From Lacisediminimonas profundi (GTDB taxonomy: Bacteria; Pseudomonadota; Gammaproteobacteria; Burkholderiales; Burkholderiaceae_D): 64,000 nt of DNA. The notes beneath the pieces are model-generated. The model was not told the origin of the DNA and did not search any database. It saw only the letters and a program-made list of their open reading frames with translations. This document shows positions 8,891 to 18,878 of this stretch, in pieces (position 1 is the stretch's first letter; each line of letters opens with the position of its first letter). Position numbers and translations under genes: made by a program. The stretch spans positions 62,001-126,000 of the forward strand of contig NZ_VTTH01000001.1 in NCBI RefSeq assembly GCF_008831265.1, written 5' to 3'.

Positions 8891-9955
8891 GTGAACGAGG
8901 CCTTGTTTCATCCACCGGCGCAGCAGATCGCGCAGGACTGGGATGCACTGGCGGCGCACCTGGCCGCGCAGGGCATGGCGCTTGACCTGTCGTCGCCGCC
9001 GCGCCAGTTCGCCGGCGGTTTCGGCAACCTGAACTACCTGGTGCGGATCGATGGCGCCGACTGGGTGCTGCGCCGCCCGCCTCCGGGCGACCGGGTTCCC
9101 GGCGGCAACGACATGGTGCGAGAATTTGGCATCACCAGCAAGCTGTGGCGCGGTTTCCCGCTGGCGCCGCGCGCGATTCATTGCTGCATGGACGAGGCGG
9201 TGCTGGGCGCGCCTTTCCTGATCATGGAATACCGGCCGGGGCTGGTGATCGGCGGGCAGTTGCCGGCGGACCGCGCGCTCAGCCTGGCCGAGCGCGCCAC
9301 GATCGGCAACACGCTGGTGCAGACGCTGGCGCAACTGCATGCGGTGGACGCGCGCGCGGTCGGGCTGGACAAGCTGGGCAAGCCGGACGGCATGCTTGCG
9401 CGCATGGTGGAAGGATGGGAAAAGCGCGCCAACGTCGCCTATGGCGCGGACACGCCGGCCGGCATCGCCCGTACCGCAGCCTGGCTGCGGCAACGCTTGC
9501 CGGCGCAACAGCAGGGACCGACCCTGCTGCACAGCGACTTCAAACTGGACAACGTGATCCTTGATCCGGTCACGCTGGCGCCGTGCGCCGTGATCGACTG
9601 GGACATGAGCACCCGCGGCGATCCCCTGGTGGACCTGGCGACCCTGCTCAGCTACTGGAGCGAGGCCGGCGATCCACCGGTCATGCAGCAACTGAACCAG
9701 ATGCCCACGGCCGAGCCCGGCTTTCCGACCCGCGCCGAAGTGGCCGCGATGTACGCGCGCCAGACCGGGCGCGACCTGTCCGGCTTCGGCTTTTACCGCG
9801 TGCTGTGCCTGTTCAAGCTGACTGTGGTTTTCATGCAGCTGCATGCGCGTTACAGGCGCGGCGAGATGGTGAATGAACGTTACCGCAGCTTCGGCCCGCT
9901 GGCGGCCGGCCTGCTGGATTTCACCGAGGCCAGCGCCTCGGTCAACTTTGATTGA
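8891..9955 (+). CDS. APH-fold phosphotransferase, LvaA/ACAD10-11 kinase-like
   Basis: 354 aa protein of the aminoglycoside phosphotransferase/choline kinase fold. The catalytic loop LLHSDFKLDN (about residues 211-220) and the metal-binding DWDMSTRGDP (about 236-245) are intact, and the latter wording is typical of the kinase domains fused to acyl-CoA dehydrogenases in animal ACAD10/ACAD11 and of bacterial LvaA. The gene is followed 21 bases later by an acyl-CoA dehydrogenase. Known family members phosphorylate the 4-hydroxyl of 4-hydroxyacyl-CoAs, so a role in gamma-hydroxyacid catabolism is inferred. GTG start; a weak ribosome site. It is not an antibiotic resistance gene by context. Confidence 0.85.
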   Translation: MNEALFHPPAQQIAQDWDALAAHLAAQGMALDLSSPPRQFAGGFGNLNYLVRIDGADWVLRRPPPGDRVPGGNDMVREFGITSKLWRGFPLAPRAIHCCMDEAVLGAPFLIMEYRPGLVIGGQLPADRALSLAERATIGNTLVQTLAQLHAVDARAVGLDKLGKPDGMLARMVEGWEKRANVAYGADTPAGIARTAAWLRQRLPAQQQGPTLLHSDFKLDNVILDPVTLAPCAVIDWDMSTRGDPLVDLATLLSYWSEAGDPPVMQQLNQMPTAEPGFPTRAEVAAMYARQTGRDLSGFGFYRVLCLFKLTVVFMQLHARYRRGEMVNERYRSFGPLAAGLLDFTEASASVNFD

Positions 9956-9976
9956 GATATTCCTGAGGAGAACAGC

Positions 9977-11164
9977 GTGGTGGACTTTGCAATCGATGCG
10001 GCCGATGCCGAATTGCGCGACCGGGTGCGCGCCTTTGTCATCGAAAAAATCATTCCTTACGAAAGCGACCCGCGCCTGACCGAGCATGGGCCGACCGATG
10101 CGTTACGGGTCGAGCTGAACGGGCTGGCGCGTGCCGCCGGCCTGCTGGCGCCGCATGTTGCCCGGCATTACGGCGGCCTCGGCCTGTCCCATCGGCAGCG
10201 TGCGATCGTGTTCGAAGCCGCCGGCTATTCGGCGCTGGGACCGATCGCGCTGCATTGTGCTGCGCCCGATGAAGGCAACATGCACATGCTGGAAGTGGTG
10301 GCCAACGAGGAGCAGAAGGAGCGTTACCTGCGTCCGCTGGCGACGGCCCAGGTGCGGTCCTGTTTCGCGATGACCGAGCCGCATCCGGGCGCCGGCTCCG
10401 ATCCGGGCCAGCTGGCCACGCGCGCCGATCGCGATGGCGATCATTTCGTCATCAATGGCGAGAAATGGCTGATCACCGGCGCCGACGGCGCCGGCTTCAT
10501 GATCATCATGGCGCGCGCATTCGACGGCGAGCAGGACCTGGGCGCGACCATGTTCTTTTCGCCGCTGCCGGCCGCCGGCATCCGCATCAAGCGCACCATG
10601 CATTCGCTCGATTCCAGTTTCACCGGCGGTCATGCGCACGTGATGCTGGAAAACCTGCGCGTGCCGGCCGACGCGGTGCTGGGCGAGATCGGCCAGGGCC
10701 TGCGCTATGCCCAGTTGCGGCTGGCGCCGGCGCGGCTTACCCACTGCATGCGCTGGCTGGGAGCGGCCAATCGCGCGCACGACATTGCCACGGCCCACGC
10801 CTGCAAGCGCATGGCTTTCGGCAAGCCGTTGATCGAGCATGAAGGGGTCGGTTTCCAACTGGCCGACAACGAACTCGACATGTACGTGTCGCGGTTGACG
10901 ATACAGGAAGTCGCGTGGCGGCTGGACCAGGGCCAGCATGCGCGCCATGAATCGAGCATGGCCAAGGTGATCGTGTCCGAAGCGCTGTACCGGATCGGCG
11001 ACCGCTGCGTGCAGGTGCTGGGCGGAATCGGCCTGACCGATGAAACCCAGGTCGAGCGCATCTTCCGCGAGCTGCGCGCATTCCGCATCTATGACGGCCC
11101 GTCGGAAGTGCATCGCTGGGCAATCGCCAACCGCCTGGCGCGTCAACAGGGCCGCAAGCCATGA
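9977..11164 (+). CDS. Acyl-CoA dehydrogenase, LvaC/ACAD10-11-like
   Basis: 395 aa with GTG start behind GAGGAG. The FAD-binding motif region FAMTEPHPGAGSDPG (about residue 130) and the C-terminal QVLGGIGLTDE are present. The canonical Glu motif is replaced by YDGPSEVHRW (about residue 372), resembling the DGPxEVH wording of ACAD10/ACAD11. The alternative Glu site of isovaleryl-type enzymes reads LAPARL, so no Glu there either. With the APH-fold kinase directly upstream, this fits the enzyme that converts a 4-phosphoacyl-CoA to the 3-hydroxy isomer, as LvaC does in Pseudomonas; inference from motif and synteny. Its end overlaps the next SDR by four bases. Confidence 0.88.
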   Translation: MVDFAIDAADAELRDRVRAFVIEKIIPYESDPRLTEHGPTDALRVELNGLARAAGLLAPHVARHYGGLGLSHRQRAIVFEAAGYSALGPIALHCAAPDEGNMHMLEVVANEEQKERYLRPLATAQVRSCFAMTEPHPGAGSDPGQLATRADRDGDHFVINGEKWLITGADGAGFMIIMARAFDGEQDLGATMFFSPLPAAGIRIKRTMHSLDSSFTGGHAHVMLENLRVPADAVLGEIGQGLRYAQLRLAPARLTHCMRWLGAANRAHDIATAHACKRMAFGKPLIEHEGVGFQLADNELDMYVSRLTIQEVAWRLDQGQHARHESSMAKVIVSEALYRIGDRCVQVLGGIGLTDETQVERIFRELRAFRIYDGPSEVHRWAIANRLARQQGRKP

Positions 11165-11916
11165 AGCAGTATTTCGACCTCACCGGCAAGATTGCGCTGG
11201 TGACCGGCGGCGGGCGTGGCATCGGCCTTGCCATCGCGCGCGGACTGGCCGATTGCGGGGCGCAGGTGATCGTCTCCGGCCGCAACCGGGACCTGCTTGC
11301 GCAGGCGCGCGCCGAACTGGGCAAGGACGCCGGCGCCGAGATTGCCGACGTCGCCAGCGAAGAGGCGGTGCTGGCCTTGCGCGACCGGCTGCTTGCCCAG
11401 TACGGCCGGATCGACATCCTGGTCAACAATGCCGGCATCGATCCGCACTATGCGTCGATGGAAAAGACTGCCACCGAGGAATGGGAGCAGGTGCTGCGCA
11501 CCAATCTCGATGGCGTGTTCTATTGCTGCAAGCACCTGGGCGGGCTGATGTTGCCGCAAAAAAGCGGCGCCATCATCAATATCAGTTCGGTCGCGGGCCA
11601 TGTCGCGCTCAAGCGCCAGGTGCCGTATTGCGCCAGCAAGGGCGGCGTCGAGCAGCTGACCAAGGCGCTGGCCTATGACTGGGCCGAGCATGGGATCCGC
11701 GTGAATGCCATCGGTTATGGCTTCATCCGGACCGACCTGACGGCAGCGATGACCGGCCATCAGCACATCGCACCCAAGCTGCTGGCCCGCACTGCCATGG
11801 GACGCTTTGGCGAAGTCTCGGAAGTGGCGGGCGCGGCGATCTTCCTGGCATCGCCAGCGGCATCGTACGTGACTGGCCATACCCTGATGGTGGATGGCGG
11901 CTGGACAGCCATCTAG
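11161..11916 (+). CDS. SDR family oxidoreductase (LvaD-like by position)
   Basis: 251 aa classical SDR, translationally coupled to the acyl-CoA dehydrogenase by an ATGA overlap. TGGGRGIG cofactor motif (about residues 14-21), NNAG, the Ser of ISSVAG and YCASKGG catalytic pair. The C-terminal TGHTLMVDGGW is standard. In the lva pathway an SDR reduces 4-oxoacyl-CoA to 4-hydroxyacyl-CoA before phosphorylation; this gene occupies the equivalent position, but the sequence alone does not fix the substrate. Confidence 0.88.
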   Translation: MKQYFDLTGKIALVTGGGRGIGLAIARGLADCGAQVIVSGRNRDLLAQARAELGKDAGAEIADVASEEAVLALRDRLLAQYGRIDILVNNAGIDPHYASMEKTATEEWEQVLRTNLDGVFYCCKHLGGLMLPQKSGAIINISSVAGHVALKRQVPYCASKGGVEQLTKALAYDWAEHGIRVNAIGYGFIRTDLTAAMTGHQHIAPKLLARTAMGRFGEVSEVAGAAIFLASPAASYVTGHTLMVDGGWTAI

Positions 11917-11964
11917 TCCAGGCAGTCCAGATAGACGCACAAAATAAAAAAGCAGGGGGCAAGC

Positions 11965-13581
11965 ATGCAACTACCCGAGATGAAGGACTATGACGAATGC
12001 GCCAGGAATTTCCGCTGGCAGCTGCCGCCGACCTTCAACTTCGGCGCCGATGTGGTCGACGCCCAGGCCAGGCGAAACGACAAGCTGGCGCTGATCTGGT
12101 GCAATGAGACTGGCGAGGAAAGGCGCTTCCTGTTCTCCGACATCAGCCGTCTTTCCAGCCAGCTGGCCAACCTGATGCTGGCCCAGGGTTTGAAGAAGGG
12201 CGACCGGGTGCTGGTGGTGCTGCCGCGCATCCCCGAATGGCAGGTGGCGATGGTGGCCTGTTTCAAGGCCGGCCTGATTGCCATTCCCTGCGTCGAAATG
12301 CTGACTGCCAAGGACATCGGCTTCCGTGCCGCGCATTCCGGCGCGGTGGCGGCGATCACCACCTCGCCCAACGCCGCCAAGTTCGACGCTTGCGATGGCG
12401 TGCGCACCAGGATACTGGTCGATGGCGAGGCGCCCGGCTGGCTGCCGTATGCATTGGCAGCGCAGCAGCCGGCGCAGTTCGAATGCGCGACCATGGCCAT
12501 CGACGAGCCGGCGCTGATGTTCTACACATCCGGATCGACCGGCAATCCGAAGGGAGTGCTGCATGCAGCGCGCGGCCTGTACACCTGGCGGCTGTCAGGC
12601 GCCTACTGGGAAACCTTTGGCGAAAACGATGTTACCTGGTGCACCGCCGACACCGGCTGGGCCAAGGCCGGCACCGGCATCCTGATTGCACCGTGGAGTT
12701 TCGGCACCACGGTCGTGTTCTACCACGGCAGGTTCGATCCGGCCCAGCGACTGGCGCTGTTGCAGCGGCACAAGGTCAGCATTTTTTGCGCGCCGGCGAC
12801 CGAGTTTCGCCACCTGGTCAATGCGCCGGTGCAGGACTACGACTTGTCGGCATTGCGGTTGTGCGTGTCGGCCGGCGAATCGGTCAATCCGGAAGTGGTC
12901 GGACGCTGGCGCCAGCTGGCCGGCGTGCAGCTGCTGGATGGCTATGGCCAGACCGAGACCCTGATGACGATCCTGAATTACCCGCCGATGCCGGTCAAGG
13001 CTGGCTCGATGGGCAAGCCGCTGCCGGGCTGCGAATTCGTGCTGCTGGATCCGGACCTGCGCAAACTCGGCGACCTGGAGCCCGGGCAGTTCGCGCTGAA
13101 GCTGCCCCATCCGCAATTCATGCTCGGCTACTGGAACGATCCGGAGCGCACCGCGCAGGCCACGGTGGAAGTCGATGGCGAAAGATACTGGCTGACCGGC
13201 GACCTCGGCTATCGCGACGCCGACGGTTACCTGTTCTACACCGGACGCGACGATGACATCATCAGCTCTGCCGGCTATCGCATCGGGCCGACCGAAGTCG
13301 AGAACGCGTTGATCGAGCACGCCGCCGTGCTGGAAAGCGCCGTCGTCGCCAGCCCCGATCCCGAGCGCGGGGAGGTGGTCAAGGCCTTCGTTGTGCTGCG
13401 TTCCGGCTACCAGGGATCAGACGACCTGGTGAAGCAATTGCAGGAGCATGTGCGCCAGGTCACCGCGCCATACAAATATCCGCGCCGCATCGAGTTCGTC
13501 GAAAGCCTGCCCAAGAATCCATCCGGCAAGCTGTTGCGGCGGGTGTTGCGCGACCAGGAATACGGGCGAGCGACACCATGA
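11965..13581 (+). CDS. Acyl-CoA synthetase, medium-chain/benzoate-CoA-ligase-like
   Basis: 538 aa AMP-forming ligase. A3 motif FYTSGSTGNPKGVLH (about residues 184-198), A5 GYGQTET (about 328), A8 LTGDLGYRDADGY and the A10 NPSGKLLRR with the catalytic Lys are intact. The W-C-T-A-D-T-G-W segment and overall layout resemble acetyl/medium-chain (ACSM) ligases. Preceded by an AGGGGG ribosome site in an AT-rich 48-base gap. It is likely the ligase partner (LvaE-like) of the kinase-dehydrogenase-SDR set; the substrate remains open. The last four bases overlap the GST gene. Confidence 0.9.
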   Translation: MQLPEMKDYDECARNFRWQLPPTFNFGADVVDAQARRNDKLALIWCNETGEERRFLFSDISRLSSQLANLMLAQGLKKGDRVLVVLPRIPEWQVAMVACFKAGLIAIPCVEMLTAKDIGFRAAHSGAVAAITTSPNAAKFDACDGVRTRILVDGEAPGWLPYALAAQQPAQFECATMAIDEPALMFYTSGSTGNPKGVLHAARGLYTWRLSGAYWETFGENDVTWCTADTGWAKAGTGILIAPWSFGTTVVFYHGRFDPAQRLALLQRHKVSIFCAPATEFRHLVNAPVQDYDLSALRLCVSAGESVNPEVVGRWRQLAGVQLLDGYGQTETLMTILNYPPMPVKAGSMGKPLPGCEFVLLDPDLRKLGDLEPGQFALKLPHPQFMLGYWNDPERTAQATVEVDGERYWLTGDLGYRDADGYLFYTGRDDDIISSAGYRIGPTEVENALIEHAAVLESAVVASPDPERGEVVKAFVVLRSGYQGSDDLVKQLQEHVRQVTAPYKYPRRIEFVESLPKNPSGKLLRRVLRDQEYGRATP

Positions 13582-14267
13582 TCACGCTGCATTACTGGCC
13601 CACGCCCAATGGCTGGAAGGTTGCCATCATGCTGGAGGAGTGCGGCCTGCCCTATACGGTCAAGGCGGTCGACATCGCGCGCGGCGACCAGTTCGCCCCC
13701 GACTTCCTGGCAATCAGCCCGAATGGCCGCATTCCGGCAATCACCGACGACGACGCCCCCGGCGGACCGCTGTCACTGTTCGAATCGGGCGCGATACTGG
13801 AATACCTGGCGACGAAATCTGGCCAGCTGCTGCCGGCCGATCTTCATGGCCGCTTCAATGTGCTCCAATGGCTTTACTGGCAGGTCGGCGGCCTGGGCCC
13901 GATGGCTGGGCAGCTCAGTCATTTCGTCAACTACGCGCCGGAGCCGATGCCGTATCCGCTGGCGCGTTATCGGCGCGAATACGACCGTTTGCTGGGCGTG
14001 CTCGATCGCCAGCTGAAGGATCGCGAATGGCTGGCCGGCGACTATTCGATTGCCGACATCGCCAGCTGGCCGTGGCTGGTGCCTTACAGGCGCTTTGGCC
14101 AGTCGCTGGAACACTTGCCGCATGTACGGCGCTGGCACGAGGCGATGAAAAGCCGGCCGGCGGTACAGCGCGGCATGGCCCTGGGCAAGGAATGGCAGCG
14201 CAGCGGGCCGCTGGATGAGCGGGCACGCACGGCATTGTTTGGCGAGGGTGGCACGGCAGGGAAGTGA
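13578..14267 (+). CDS. Glutathione S-transferase family protein
   Basis: 229 aa. N-terminal thioredoxin-like domain (ITLHYWPTPNGWKV; LFESGAILEYLA provides the ESGAI glutathione-binding motif at about 66-70) and an all-helical C-terminal domain with the conserved DYSIADIASWPW (N-capping box). Similar to the Ure2p/YfcG-YghU type. It overlaps the upstream ligase by ATGA. A role in disposing of electrophilic intermediates, or in a thiol-dependent isomerisation, is plausible but not shown. Confidence 0.88.
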   Translation: MITLHYWPTPNGWKVAIMLEECGLPYTVKAVDIARGDQFAPDFLAISPNGRIPAITDDDAPGGPLSLFESGAILEYLATKSGQLLPADLHGRFNVLQWLYWQVGGLGPMAGQLSHFVNYAPEPMPYPLARYRREYDRLLGVLDRQLKDREWLAGDYSIADIASWPWLVPYRRFGQSLEHLPHVRRWHEAMKSRPAVQRGMALGKEWQRSGPLDERARTALFGEGGTAGK

Positions 14268-14301
14268 TGTGATCCGCGGATTCATCGCGAACTAAGGAAG
14301 T

Positions 14302-14337
14302 AGAAACGAGGCAGCAGAAACGAGGCAGCAGAAACGA
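14302..14337. repeat. 14-bp direct tandem repeat, 2.6 copies
   Basis: The unit AGAAACGAGGCAGC is present twice without change (14302-14315, 14316-14329) and then partly (AGAAACGA). It lies between the GST stop and the tRNA terminator. Likely replication slippage; no function is evident. Confidence 0.85.
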
Positions 14338-14362
14338 AAACAGCACCTCGGTGGGTGCTGTT
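14331..14362 (-). terminator. Intrinsic terminator of tRNA-Pro
   Basis: Read on the minus strand, AACAGCACC pairs with GGTGCTGTT (arms 14354-14362 and 14339-14347) around a six-base loop and is followed by TTTTCGTTTC. It lies about 80 bases beyond the 3' end of the tRNA gene. On the + strand the same stem lacks a T-run. Confidence 0.7.
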
Positions 14363-14443
14363 GCGGCGCAACCGGGGTTGCTGATTCTTGTTTGATTCTG
14401 GCCTGTCAAAACATGGCCTGTCAGGTCTTTGACCAGGAAATCC

Positions 14444-14520
14444 TGGTCGGGGTGAGAGGATTCGAACCTCCGGCCTCTACGTCCCGAACGTAGCGCTCTA
14501 CCAGGCTAAGCTACACCCCG
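14444..14520 (-). tRNA. tRNA-Pro (anticodon CGG)
   Basis: The minus strand gives a full cloverleaf: acceptor CGGGGTG pairing with CACCCCG, D-arm GCTTAGCCTGGTAGAGC, anticodon arm CTACG-TTCGGGA-CGTAG with anticodon CGG, and T-arm with GGTTCGAATCC. Discriminator A and an encoded CCA end at 14444. Length 77 bases including CCA. Decodes CCG proline codons. Confidence 0.95.
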
Positions 14521-14570
14521 ATGCCGACAGTAATTACCGAACCTTCAGCATGACAGGAATGTCGATCACG

Positions 14571-15560
14571 CTAGTGGTTTCGGCTTACCGCGAAAGCCGA
14601 TAATTGTAGCAAAGAATCCTTGAAATCGCTATCCGCCAGGGACGAAATTGCAGCGGCGGCGTCATGCGCTGCCTGCTCTGCTTTCTGCCTGGTGTACTCG
14701 ATTGCGCCGGAGCTTGTGATTGCTGCAAGAATCTCGTCGAAATGCTGTTCGTCGCCATTCTCGATACAGCTGCGCACCAGTGCCCGCTGATGCTCGCTGC
14801 CGTTGCGCATGAGATGGATCAGCGGCAGCGTCGGCTTGCCTTCGCGCAGGTCGTCGCCGACATTCTTGCCGATGTCGGCGGCATTGCCGGTGTAGTCGAG
14901 GGCGTCGTCGATCAGCTGGAAGGCGGTACCGAGCGAGGCGCCGTAATGCGCCGCAGCCTGCACCTGGTCGTCGCTGGCGCCGGCGATGATGGCGCCGATC
15001 TCCGCCGCCGCCTCGAACAGCTTGGCGGTCTTGGAGCGGATCACCTGTACATAGCGCTCTTCGCTGACCTCGGGATCATGCATGTTCAGCAACTGCAGCA
15101 CTTCGCCTTCGGCGATGACGTTGGTGGCGTCGGCCAGGATGCGCATTATCCGCATGCTGCCAATGTCGACCATCAACTGGAAGGCGCGCGAGTACAGGAA
15201 GTCGCCGACCAGCACCGAGGCGGCATTGCCGAACAGGGCGTTGGCGGTCTGGCGGCCGCGCCGCATCGAAGATTCGTCGACGACGTCGTCGTGCAGCAGG
15301 GTCGCGGTGTGGATGAATTCGACGATCGCTGCCAGCTGGTGATGATGCTCGCCACGGTAGCCGTGGGCATTCGCCACCATCAGCACCAGCGCCGGGCGGA
15401 TGCGCTTGCCACCGGCGCCGATGATGTACTCGGCAATCTGGTTGACCAGCACCACATCGGAATGCAGTTGGGTGCGGATCACGCCGTTGACGGCGTTCAT
15501 GTCCGCTTCGATCGGGGCGTTGATTGCTTGGGAGGTGAGCCTGGCTGTCGGCGCTGACAA
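14571..15560 (-). CDS. ispB: Octaprenyl diphosphate synthase (polyprenyl synthetase)
   Basis: Trans-isoprenyl diphosphate synthase making the ubiquinone side chain. Carries the first Asp-rich motif in LLHDDVVDESSMRRG and the second in LIDDALDYTGN, plus GGKRIRPAL near the N-terminus. About 329 aa from a TTG at 15560; the frame is open to an ATG at 15596, but that ATG is part of a TATAAT that looks like the -10 box, and it has no ribosome site, so the TTG behind ACAGG is preferred. An ATG at 15500 is the alternative. Divergent from rplU, the usual arrangement in proteobacteria. Confidence 0.92.
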   Translation of the reverse strand: MSAPTARLTSQAINAPIEADMNAVNGVIRTQLHSDVVLVNQIAEYIIGAGGKRIRPALVLMVANAHGYRGEHHHQLAAIVEFIHTATLLHDDVVDESSMRRGRQTANALFGNAASVLVGDFLYSRAFQLMVDIGSMRIMRILADATNVIAEGEVLQLLNMHDPEVSEERYVQVIRSKTAKLFEAAAEIGAIIAGASDDQVQAAAHYGASLGTAFQLIDDALDYTGNAADIGKNVGDDLREGKPTLPLIHLMRNGSEHQRALVRSCIENGDEQHFDEILAAITSSGAIEYTRQKAEQAAHDAAAAISSLADSDFKDSLLQLSAFAVSRNH

Positions 15561-15594
15561 GATAAAACCTGTTGCGGAATCTGGAGGTGGCCGC

Positions 15595-15600
15595 ATTATA
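15595..15600 (-). promoter_or_regulatory. Candidate -10 box of ispB
   Basis: A perfect TATAAT on the minus strand, 35 bases upstream of the preferred TTG start. No good -35 hexamer is seen at the expected distance, so this is a partial call. Confidence 0.4.
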
Positions 15601-15680
15601 CGCTTGCCAGCCGGACATCGTATGGGTGCTTGTCACGCCCGGTGCCTGCCGGTGCCGGGTTCCTGGTCTGTAGAAGGGTT

Positions 15681-15709
15681 TTGACCGGCTCCCTAAGTGC
15701 ATGTATAAT
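15681..15709 (+). promoter_or_regulatory. Sigma-70 promoter of rplU-rpmA
   Basis: TTGACC, a 17-base spacer and TATAAT: near-perfect consensus, expected for a ribosomal protein operon. Transcription would start near 15716, leaving a leader of about 105 bases before rplU. Confidence 0.8.
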
Positions 15710-15820
15710 TTGGGGTTTTCCCGATTCCGCACGTTCGTTTCCCTGTGTTTTGCTTGTTTATTGGGGGCGTATTCGGGCGGGAGGAAAAAAGTCCCCCATT
15801 CATACTCGATGAGGTTTCAC

Positions 15821-16132
15821 ATGTACGCGGTCATAAAAACCGGCGGCAAGCAATACAAAGTTGCTGCTGGCGAAAAATTCAAAGTAGAACAGATACCGGC
15901 AGACATTGGATCCGAAATCACTCTTGACCAGGTGCTCGCAGTGGGCGCCGGTGACAGCCTGAAGTTCGGCTCGCCGTTGGTTGAGGGTGCCAAGGTCCTG
16001 GCTACGGTTCTGGCGCACGGGCGCCATGACAAGGTGAAGATTTTCAAGATGCGTCGCCGCAAGCACTATCAAAAGCGCCAAGGCCATCGCCAGAACTACA
16101 CCGAACTGCAGATCGTTTCGATCAACGCGTAA
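15821..16132 (+). CDS. rplU: 50S ribosomal protein L21
   Basis: 103 aa, beginning [14 protein letters not shown] as in other L21 proteins and ending with the basic [14 protein letters not shown] segment that binds 23S rRNA. An in-frame extension upstream to 15701 exists but lacks family similarity. First gene of the L21-L27-Obg set. Confidence 0.97.
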   Translation: MYAVIKTGGKQYKVAAGEKFKVEQIPADIGSEITLDQVLAVGAGDSLKFGSPLVEGAKVLATVLAHGRHDKVKIFKMRRRKHYQKRQGHRQNYTELQIVSINA

Positions 16133-16164
16133 GCGGATCGAAACAGTAACCAAGGAGTCTACAA

Positions 16165-16422
16165 ATGGCACACAAAAAAGGCGGCGGCACTACGCGCAAC
16201 GGACGTGATTCCGAGTCGAAACGACTGGGCGTCAAGGTATATGGCGGCCAGGTAATCAACGCCGGCGGCATCATCATTCGTCAACGCGGTACCCGTGTTC
16301 ACGCTGGCGAAAACGTCGGCATGGGCAAGGATCACACCCTGTTCGCGCTGGTGGACGGCAAGGTCCAGTTTCTGGTCAAGGGCCCGACGCAGCGTCAACT
16401 GGTGACGGTCGTTCCGGCCTGA
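16165..16422 (+). CDS. rpmA: 50S ribosomal protein L27
   Basis: 85 aa, begins [17 protein letters not shown], the flexible N-terminus that reaches the peptidyl transferase centre. Strong AAGGAG ribosome site; follows rplU by 32 bases and is followed by an intrinsic terminator. Confidence 0.97.
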   Translation: MAHKKGGGTTRNGRDSESKRLGVKVYGGQVINAGGIIIRQRGTRVHAGENVGMGKDHTLFALVDGKVQFLVKGPTQRQLVTVVPA

Positions 16423-16451
16423 TCATTGCTCAAGGGCGCAAGCCTTACAGC

Positions 16452-17612
<1,161 letters not shown>

Positions 17613-17750
17613 GGGCAGGGGCCGGGCGCCAGCGTGCGTGCCGGCAGCAAGCAGTGACACTGGGGCGGTGACGCAGCGGCATTGATCCGGGGCAGTAACC
17701 CGGAGCAGTAACCCGGGGACGGCCCTGCAGGCAGGCAGACAGACATCAAT

Positions 17751-18869
17751 ATGAAATCGGTAATCCAAGAGGCGCGGCGCCTGGTCGTCAAAGTCGGTTC
17801 TTCGCTGGTCACCAATGACGGCAAGGGCCTCGACAGCACGGCAATCGCGCGCTGGGCGGCCCAGATCGCGGAACTGCGCGCTGCGGGGAAGGAAGTCGTG
17901 CTGGTCAGTTCGGGTGCGATTGCCGAAGGCATGCAGCGCCTGGGATTCGAGCGGCGTCCGGCCGGCATCCATGAACTGCAGGCCTGTGCCGCTGTCGGCC
18001 AGATGGGGCTGGCGCAAATTTACGAGACCAGCTTCAGGACCCATGACATCCGCACCGCGCAGGTATTGCTGACGCATGCCGACCTGGCCGATCGGGAGCG
18101 TTACCTGAATGCGCGCTCGACGCTGTTCACGCTGCTCAAGCTCGGCGTCGTCCCCATCATCAACGAAAACGACACGGTGGTCACCGATGAAATCAAGTTC
18201 GGCGACAACGACACCCTGGGTGCGCTGGTCACCAACCTGATCGAGGGCGATGCCCTGGTCATCCTGACTGACCAGCGCGGGCTCTACACCGCCGATCCGC
18301 GCAAGGATCCCGATGCGCAGTTCGTGCACGAGGCAGCCGCGGGCGACACTTCGCTGGAGGCGATGGCGGGTGGCGCCGGAACCGGCATCGGACGCGGCGG
18401 CATGCTGACCAAGATTCTCGCCGCCAAGCGCGCCTCCACCTCGGGTGCGCATACGGTCATTGCGTGGGGCAGGGAAGACAATGTCCTGACCCGGCTGGCA
18501 GCAGGCGAAGCAATTGGTACCCAGCTCACCGCGCAGACGGCGCAACTGACGGCGCGCAAGCAGTGGATGGCTGATCATCTGCAGACGGCCGGGCAGGTGG
18601 TGCTGGATGCTGGCGCCGTGAAAAAGCTGACCGACGAAGGAAAGTCGTTGTTGCCGATTGGCGTGACAGAAGTGAAGGGCGCATTCGGCCGCGGTGACGT
18701 CATCACCTGCGTTGACGATGGCGGCCGCCCGGTTGCCCGCGGCATCTCGAACTATTCCAGTTCGGACGCGCGTCGCATCCTGCGCCGGCCATCGTCGGAA
18801 ATCCTGCAGATACTCGGCTACGAAGAAGAGCCGGAGTTGATACATCGGGACAACCTGGTATTGCTTTGA
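17751..18869 (+). CDS. proB: Glutamate 5-kinase
   Basis: First enzyme of proline synthesis, phosphorylating glutamate. 372 aa: amino acid kinase domain ([53 protein letters not shown]) followed by a C-terminal PUA domain from about residue 280. Located about 140 bases after obgE, a frequent neighbour in this order. The gap contains short repeats of GCAGTAACCCGG. Feedback inhibition by proline is known for the family. Confidence 0.97.
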   Translation: MKSVIQEARRLVVKVGSSLVTNDGKGLDSTAIARWAAQIAELRAAGKEVVLVSSGAIAEGMQRLGFERRPAGIHELQACAAVGQMGLAQIYETSFRTHDIRTAQVLLTHADLADRERYLNARSTLFTLLKLGVVPIINENDTVVTDEIKFGDNDTLGALVTNLIEGDALVILTDQRGLYTADPRKDPDAQFVHEAAAGDTSLEAMAGGAGTGIGRGGMLTKILAAKRASTSGAHTVIAWGREDNVLTRLAAGEAIGTQLTAQTAQLTARKQWMADHLQTAGQVVLDAGAVKKLTDEGKSLLPIGVTEVKGAFGRGDVITCVDDGGRPVARGISNYSSSDARRILRRPSSEILQILGYEEEPELIHRDNLVLL

Positions 18870-18878
18870 CGGGATGAC

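Noticed and set aside
8891-9955. Aminoglycoside resistance phosphotransferase
   Set aside because: The fold is shared, but the DWDMSTRGDP motif and the adjacent acyl-CoA dehydrogenase fit acyl-CoA metabolism; no mobile element is nearby.
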